Shown here: in pieces, positions 37,582 to 41,311 of the stretch | Position numbering within the stretch: the first letter of the stretch is position 1 | How the letters are laid out: each line of letters starts with the position of its first letter | DNA from: Opitutaceae bacterium | GTDB taxonomy: Bacteria; Verrucomicrobiota; Verrucomicrobiia; Opitutales; Opitutaceae | Length of the DNA stretch: 41,311 bases | NCBI GenBank assembly: GCA_028284235.1 | Contig: JANQSC010000005.1 | Span: 1-41,311 of the forward strand | Direction: 5' to 3' | Made by a program: the position numbers and the translations under genes | Notes under the pieces: model-generated | Told to the model about the DNA's origin: nothing | Databases searched by the model: none | Seen by the model: the letters and a program-made list of their open reading frames with translations, nothing else

Positions 37582-38330
37582 TGTACCGGGTCTTGTTTGA
37601 ATAGCTTTCGTATTTCGTTTTTCTGGAGAATCATTCCCACTCCCTTGGGCATGCCTTTGATGCTGAAGGAGCCGATCTGGTAGCGCTTTAGTCGTTTCAC
37701 GTCGTAGCCGAGAACGGTGAACAGATTGCGAATCTCGCGCTTTTTGCCGTGGTGCATAGATACGTCGATCTCTTTGGAGGCGTCCTTGCTTTGGCTGCCG
37801 AGCAAGGTCGCGGTTTCGACTTTCATCCGTTCCCCTTCAAATTGAATGCCCTTGATGAGTTTGGGGACGTGTTTTTTCGGGAAAGGCTGTTTGAGCGAGA
37901 CGTGATAGCGTTTCACGACCACGCTGGAGGGGTGCATCAGTTGGTTGGCCAAGTCGCCGTCGTTGGTGAGGATGACCAGTCCTTCGCTATCCTTGTCGAG
38001 GCGTCCGGCGCAGAAAAGACGCAGGCTTTGATAGTCTCTCGGAACGAGGTCGAACACGGTCCGGTCGTTGTGCGGGTCGTCGTTGCTGCAGATGTAGCCT
38101 TTGGGCTTGTTGAGGGCGAAGACGACTTGGCTTTGCTTGCGATGCCGGACTTTCTGCCCTTCGAACACGACTACGTCGACGCCGGGTTCGATCTTCTCGC
38201 CGATTTGGGCGGTCTTTCCATTGACGGTGATCGATCCTTCCCGGATGTGGGCCTCGGCCGCTCGTCGCGAACACACGCCCATATCGGCGAGGTACTTCTG
38301 GATGCGTAGGAGATTTTCGGTTGATGCCAT
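37578..38330 (-). CDS. rluB: Pseudouridine synthase, RluB/RsuA family
   Basis: Modifies a uridine in ribosomal RNA, most likely 23S. I begin at the ATG at 38330 (250 residues), because the protein from there opens with the S4 RNA-binding domain (LLRIQKYLADMGVCSRRAAEAHI, about 7-55). The longer frame from 38594 adds 88 residues of no recognisable character across the divergent promoter region. The catalytic motif is CAGRLDKDSEGLVILTNDG with D112. FALNKPKGYICSN and HHGKKREIRNLF are further family motifs. RluB rather than RsuA or RluE is a guess from size and the S4 domain. It is first in the minus-strand cluster ending with proC. Confidence 0.88.
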   Translation of the reverse strand: MASTENLLRIQKYLADMGVCSRRAAEAHIREGSITVNGKTAQIGEKIEPGVDVVVFEGQKVRHRKQSQVVFALNKPKGYICSNDDPHNDRTVFDLVPRDYQSLRLFCAGRLDKDSEGLVILTNDGDLANQLMHPSSVVVKRYHVSLKQPFPKKHVPKLIKGIQFEGERMKVETATLLGSQSKDASKEIDVSMHHGKKREIRNLFTVLGYDVKRLKRYQIGSFSIKGMPKGVGMILQKNEIRKLFKQDPVQ

Positions 38331-38603
38331 GTTCGGTGGGGCGATCGGACGGCGGCCGGCAACGGTGTTTAAAACCCGAAGCGACTGCCGTTTGTTCGCC
38401 GTCTCCGCTGTGAAAATAGCGCTGAGCGTATGGCTGTGATAAAGATCGACCGGAATTGAGAGGGCAAGCGCAAGGTGGATTTGATCAAAATTTCGCTGAA
38501 AACTAACATTGCGTCGCGATTCGGACGCGATAGGACTGTTGGTTTTGGCGCGTTTAGGGGGCAATTCGGCTCTCTCGGCGCCATTTCGATCCAAGTAATC
38601 ACT
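38331..38603. other. Divergent promoter region of rluB-like gene and fab cluster
   Basis: This 273-base gap separates the two divergent operons. A perfect 10-bp palindrome TTTGATCAAA (38480-38489) overlaps the proposed -35 element of the fab promoter and could be an operator. No gene is credible here: the extra N-terminal codons that could be added to either flanking gene have no protein family character. Confidence 0.5.
38481..38509 (+). promoter_or_regulatory. Possible sigma-70-type promoter of fabG
   Basis: TTGATC (38481-38486), a 17-base spacer, then TAACAT (38504-38509): each hexamer matches four of six consensus positions. It would give a leader of about 85-90 bases before the fabG ATG. 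The -35 lies inside the TTTGATCAAA palindrome, so binding of a regulator there could repress it. By eye only. Confidence 0.35.
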
Positions 38604-39350
38604 ATGAGTCTAACATTTGAAAACAAAGTCGCTTTGGTGACGGGGGCGGGTCGCGGCATTGGCAGAGCGATCGCGGAGGAACTGGGACGTTCGGGCGTTA
38701 CGGTGATTTGCGTTTCCTATTCGGAGTCGTCTTGCGGGGCGGCCGCAGCGGCGATCAACGAGTCCGGCGGTAAAGCGGTTGCCAAGGCGGTCGATGTCGC
38801 CGACGCCGCGGCGGTCGCCCAAGCGAGTGAAGAGCTCCTGGCCGAGTACGAGAATATCGATATTCTGGTGAACAACGCGGGGATAACGAAGGACAATCTG
38901 CTCTTTCGCATGAGCGAGGAGGACTGGACTAGCGTCATCGACACCAATCTCAACAGTTGCTTTTACTGGGTCAAAGGGCTCGCTCGGCCGATGACCCGCA
39001 AGCGCTGGGGGAGGGTGATCAATATCTCCTCGGTTTCCGGTATCATGGGCAATGCGGGTCAGACCAACTACGCGGCGGCCAAGGCGGGAATGATCGGGTT
39101 TACCAAGAGCCTTGCCAAGGAGCTTGCCTCGCGGAGCGTCACGGTCAATTGCGTGGCCCCGGGCTTCATAAAAACCGACATGACTTCGGATTTGGCGGAA
39201 GCGGCGCTCGACAAGATTTTGCCCATGATTCCGCTCAAACGAATGGGGGAGTCCAGCGATATCGCCAATATGGTGGCCTATCTCGCATCCGAAGAGGCAA
39301 ATTATGTTACAGGCCAAGTTTTTACCGTTGACGGCGGCATGGCTATGTGA
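38604..39350 (+). CDS. fabG: 3-oxoacyl-ACP reductase FabG
   Basis: Reduces 3-oxoacyl-ACP with NADPH in fatty-acid elongation. It has 248 residues from the ATG at 38604; an upstream in-frame ATG at 38475 would add 43 atypical residues through the promoter region. The short-chain dehydrogenase motifs are complete: cofactor loop TGAGRGIG (13-20), NNAG (90-93), N115, and the catalytic S143-Y156-K160 in ISSVSGIMGNAGQTNYAAAK. The start has no clear Shine-Dalgarno sequence. It leads the fab gene group with acpP 39 bases downstream. Confidence 0.95.
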   Translation: MSLTFENKVALVTGAGRGIGRAIAEELGRSGVTVICVSYSESSCGAAAAAINESGGKAVAKAVDVADAAAVAQASEELLAEYENIDILVNNAGITKDNLLFRMSEEDWTSVIDTNLNSCFYWVKGLARPMTRKRWGRVINISSVSGIMGNAGQTNYAAAKAGMIGFTKSLAKELASRSVTVNCVAPGFIKTDMTSDLAEAALDKILPMIPLKRMGESSDIANMVAYLASEEANYVTGQVFTVDGGMAM

Positions 39351-39389
39351 TGCCTCCTGAATTCAATTTACTAATAATCTGTCTACAAA

Positions 39390-39650
39390 ATGGCCGACGA
39401 AAAAAGCATCGAACAAAGAGTCTCAGAGATCATCGTTAACCAGCTCAACGTCAATGAAGAGCAGATCACGCCAGAGGCGTCCTTCTTGGATGATCTCGGA
39501 GCGGATTCCCTCGACACCGTAGAGTTGATCATGGCCTTTGAAGAGGAATTCAAAGACGAGATCCAAGGCGAAATCCCTGAGTCGGACGCAGAGAAGCTGC
39601 AGACCGTCGGAGACGTGATTTCCTACATTAAGGAGAAGGCGGGAGCGTAA
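39390..39650 (+). CDS. acpP: Acyl carrier protein
   Basis: 86-residue acidic carrier protein that holds growing acyl chains. The phosphopantetheine attachment serine is S40 in [13 protein letters not shown], the canonical DSL motif. It lies between fabG and fabF, the commonest bacterial arrangement. A hairpin directly after the gene (39676-39697) probably sets its expression apart from fabF. Confidence 0.97.
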   Translation: MADEKSIEQRVSEIIVNQLNVNEEQITPEASFLDDLGADSLDTVELIMAFEEEFKDEIQGEIPESDAEKLQTVGDVISYIKEKAGA

Positions 39651-39675
39651 CCGCTCTCACTTCCCAGAACCAAGC

Positions 39676-39702
39676 GGCTTGGGCGAACGCCCGAGCCTTT
39701 CC
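39676..39702 (+). terminator. Hairpin between acpP and fabF (attenuator)
   Basis: A 9-bp stem with one G.T wobble (39676-39684 with 39689-39697) and a GAAC loop is followed by TTTCC. It lies 26 bases after the acpP stop and before fabF. The weak T run suggests partial termination or an mRNA 3'-end stabiliser, which would keep acpP transcripts more abundant than fabF. Confidence 0.55.
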
Positions 39703-39722
39703 AATTTTCGCGAGACGTACGT

Positions 39723-40973
39723 ATGACCGAGCTGGCGGATAGCCAACGCATAGTTGTAACCGGACTAGGGGCGGTCACGCCGTTGGGCCTGGATGTGAAC
39801 TCATTCTACCAAGGCCTGCTCGAGGGCCGCAACGGCATCAGCGCCGTCGAGTCCTTCGACACGGAGAAGTATACCTGCAAGATCGGGGGCGAGATCAAGG
39901 ACTTCGATCCGACGGTTCATATGGATCCTAAAGAGGCGCGTCGAAACGACCGCTTTGTCCACTTTGCGGTCGCCGCCTGCAACGAGGCGGTGGCGGACGC
40001 GGGATTGGACATGGACAAGGAAGATCCCGACCGCGTCGGCGTATTCATCGGCTCCGGCATCGGTGGAATGGATACGATCGAGAAGAATTGCCGGAAACTG
40101 GTCGAATCGGGTCCCCGCAAGGTTTCCCCGTTCATGATCCCCGCCCTTATTTCGAACATGGCGTCGGGCGTCATTGGGATTCATCTCGGCGCTATGGGGC
40201 CGAATTTCTCAATCGTCAGCGCCTGCGCGACCGGCGCTCACGCCATCGGCGAATCGCTGAAAACGCTCCGGTTGGGAGAAGCGGACGTCATGATCGCGGG
40301 TGGCAGCGAGGCGACCATTACCGGATTGAGCTACGCTGGATTCTGCTCGATGAAGGCGATGTCGACGAACAACGACGATCCCGAGCACGCCAGCCGGCCG
40401 TTCGACGCCGACCGCGACGGATTCGTCATGGGCGAAGGCGCGGGAATCCTGGTATTGGAGACGCTCGAGCACGCAAAGGCGCGCGGCGCGTCGATCCACT
40501 GTGAGCTGGTCGGTTACGGAGCGTCCTGCGACGCAAATCACATCACTGCCCCGCATCCGGAAGGGAAGGGTCTCACGGGCGCTATGAAGCGAGCGTTGCA
40601 TTCCGCCCGATTGAATTCGGATTCGGTCGACTACATCAACGCCCATGGCACTTCGACCCCTTACAACGACAAGTTTGAGACGATGGCGGTGAAAACGCTG
40701 TTTGGCGATCACGCGAAGTCGCTTCCGATGAGCTCGACCAAGTCAATGACGGGGCATTTGCTTGGAGCCGCGGGCGGAGTGGAAAGCGTGGCGTGTATTC
40801 GGATGCTGGAAACGGGAACGCTCGCGCCGACCATCAACTACCAAACACCCGACCCCGATTGCGATCTCGACTACGTGCCGAACGAAGCTCGGGAGGCCAA
40901 GTTGAACGTGGCCATGAGCAACAGCCTCGGTTTTGGCGGTCAAAACGCCTCCCTCGTCTTTAAGACTTTCTAG
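39723..40973 (+). CDS. fabF: 3-oxoacyl-ACP synthase II (FabF)
   Basis: Condensing enzyme that extends acyl-ACP with malonyl-ACP, 416 residues. The Cys-His-His triad is complete: C168 in SIVSACATGAHAIGE, H308 in INAHGTSTPYND and H345 in SSTKSMTGHLLGAAG. RIVVTGLGAVTPLG at the N-terminus and NSLGFGGQNASLVF at the C-terminus are also diagnostic. It follows acpP after 72 bases that contain a hairpin. The regular length and intact motifs leave little doubt. Confidence 0.97.
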   Translation: MTELADSQRIVVTGLGAVTPLGLDVNSFYQGLLEGRNGISAVESFDTEKYTCKIGGEIKDFDPTVHMDPKEARRNDRFVHFAVAACNEAVADAGLDMDKEDPDRVGVFIGSGIGGMDTIEKNCRKLVESGPRKVSPFMIPALISNMASGVIGIHLGAMGPNFSIVSACATGAHAIGESLKTLRLGEADVMIAGGSEATITGLSYAGFCSMKAMSTNNDDPEHASRPFDADRDGFVMGEGAGILVLETLEHAKARGASIHCELVGYGASCDANHITAPHPEGKGLTGAMKRALHSARLNSDSVDYINAHGTSTPYNDKFETMAVKTLFGDHAKSLPMSSTKSMTGHLLGAAGGVESVACIRMLETGTLAPTINYQTPDPDCDLDYVPNEAREAKLNVAMSNSLGFGGQNASLVFKTF

Positions 40974-40982
40974 AACGAATTT

Positions 40983-40995
40983 GCCCCGTTGGGGC
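40983..40995 (+). other. Small hairpin after fabF
   Basis: GCCCC-GTT-GGGGC forms a 5-bp GC stem ten bases after the fabF stop. There is no T tract, so it is not a standard terminator; fabF and ndk may be co-transcribed with processing at this point. Confidence 0.35.
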
Positions 40996-41030
40996 GTTGG
41001 GACACAAATTCAGAAAACGGATACGATTCG

Positions 41031-41311
41031 ATGGAAAAGACGTTTATCATTCTTAAGCCCGACTGCATGGAGAAGGGCTTGGCAGGACAGGTTCTGCAAC
41101 GCTTCGAAAGCGAAGGCTTCTCTATTGTGGCCACGAAAATGGCTCGGCTGGAATCGCCCATCCTGCGCGAGCACTACGCCCACGTGGCGGACTTGCCGTT
41201 TTTCCCGGACATCGAAGAGTTCATGAGCTCCCGCCCGGTAGTTCTGGCCGCTTTGGAAGGGGAAAACGTGATCCAACGCGTGCGCGACCTGCTCGGGCCG
41301 ACTGATTCGTC
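41031..41311 (+). CDS. ndk: Nucleoside diphosphate kinase, 3' end outside window
   Basis: Transfers the gamma phosphate of ATP to nucleoside diphosphates. Only the first 93 codons are in the window. MEKTFIILKPDCMEKG is the classical start (IKPD-like motif), followed by RFESEGFSIVATKMARLE, FFPDIEEFMSSRPVVLAALEGENVIQRVRDLLGPTDS. This is the region before the catalytic histidine, which lies beyond the right edge. It is 57 bases after fabF on the same strand. Confidence 0.93.
   Translation, partial: MEKTFIILKPDCMEKGLAGQVLQRFESEGFSIVATKMARLESPILREHYAHVADLPFFPDIEEFMSSRPVVLAALEGENVIQRVRDLLGPTDS

Noticed and set aside
38475-38603. Longer fabG start at 38475
   Set aside because: It would add 43 residues without short-chain dehydrogenase character and cover the promoter candidate; the ATG at 38604 gives the normal FabG N-terminus.

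Overview
The window is about 41 kb of GC-rich (high 50s %) bacterial chromosome from a Gram-negative aerobe. My best guess is Verrucomicrobiota, Opitutae-like, at moderate confidence. This rests on the combination of a complete alternative complex III operon feeding cbb3-type-like subunits, a MocA-type sugar dehydrogenase, a divergent type II secretion operon, a LolCD-type exporter, a MamK-like actin, and weak or absent Shine-Dalgarno sequences at many starts. No 16S rRNA, tRNA, phage, IS transposase or CRISPR array was found. Family identities were read from motifs and overall protein character; nothing was searched.

Layout. 1-2855 (+): the 3' part of a Gfo/Idh/MocA oxidoreductase with a clear terminator, then ribE overlapping a uracil-DNA glycosylase. 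2856-3108: a palindrome-built repeat (element A). 3109-5844 (-): a NarL-type response regulator and a PAS/PAS histidine kinase with its own receiver, separated by a hairpin-rich spacer. 6126-7989 (-): a MamK-like actin and a small coiled-coil partner. 8312-19275 (+): an eleven-gene type II secretion operon (gspG,H,I,J,K,L,M,D, a GspC/PilP-like gene, gspE,F) with a long inverted repeat between gspE and gspF. 19400-21354 (+): a LolC/E-type permease and a LolD ATPase. 21771-32769 (+): actABCDEF, a small membrane protein, a CcoN-like protein, a CcoO-like cytochrome and a third monohaem cytochrome c. 32770-33097: a second, inverted copy of the palindromic repeat (element B). 33098-33931 (+): a PhyH-family dioxygenase. 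38330-33947 (-): rluB-like, a secreted unknown, folD, a receiver-kinase fusion and proC. 38604-41311 (+): fabG, acpP, fabF and the 5' part of ndk.

How the parts work together. The act operon encodes a quinol:cytochrome c/acceptor oxidoreductase, and the genes after it should carry its electrons onward. The subunit expected to reduce oxygen (CcoN-like) has only four histidines, none at a haem or CuB ligand position, while the two cytochrome c subunits that follow keep intact haem sites. This suggests an electron-wiring or scaffold module rather than an oxidase. The type II secretion operon supplies pseudopilins, inner-membrane platform, secretin and ATPase for exporting folded proteins; the Lol genes handle lipoprotein release; fabG-acpP-fabF is core fatty-acid elongation.

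The strongest candidates for new biology are the ligand-less CcoN-like protein with its cytochromes beside alternative complex III, the MamK-like actin with its unrecognised partner, and the two-copy palindromic element whose hairpins are kept by paired base changes.
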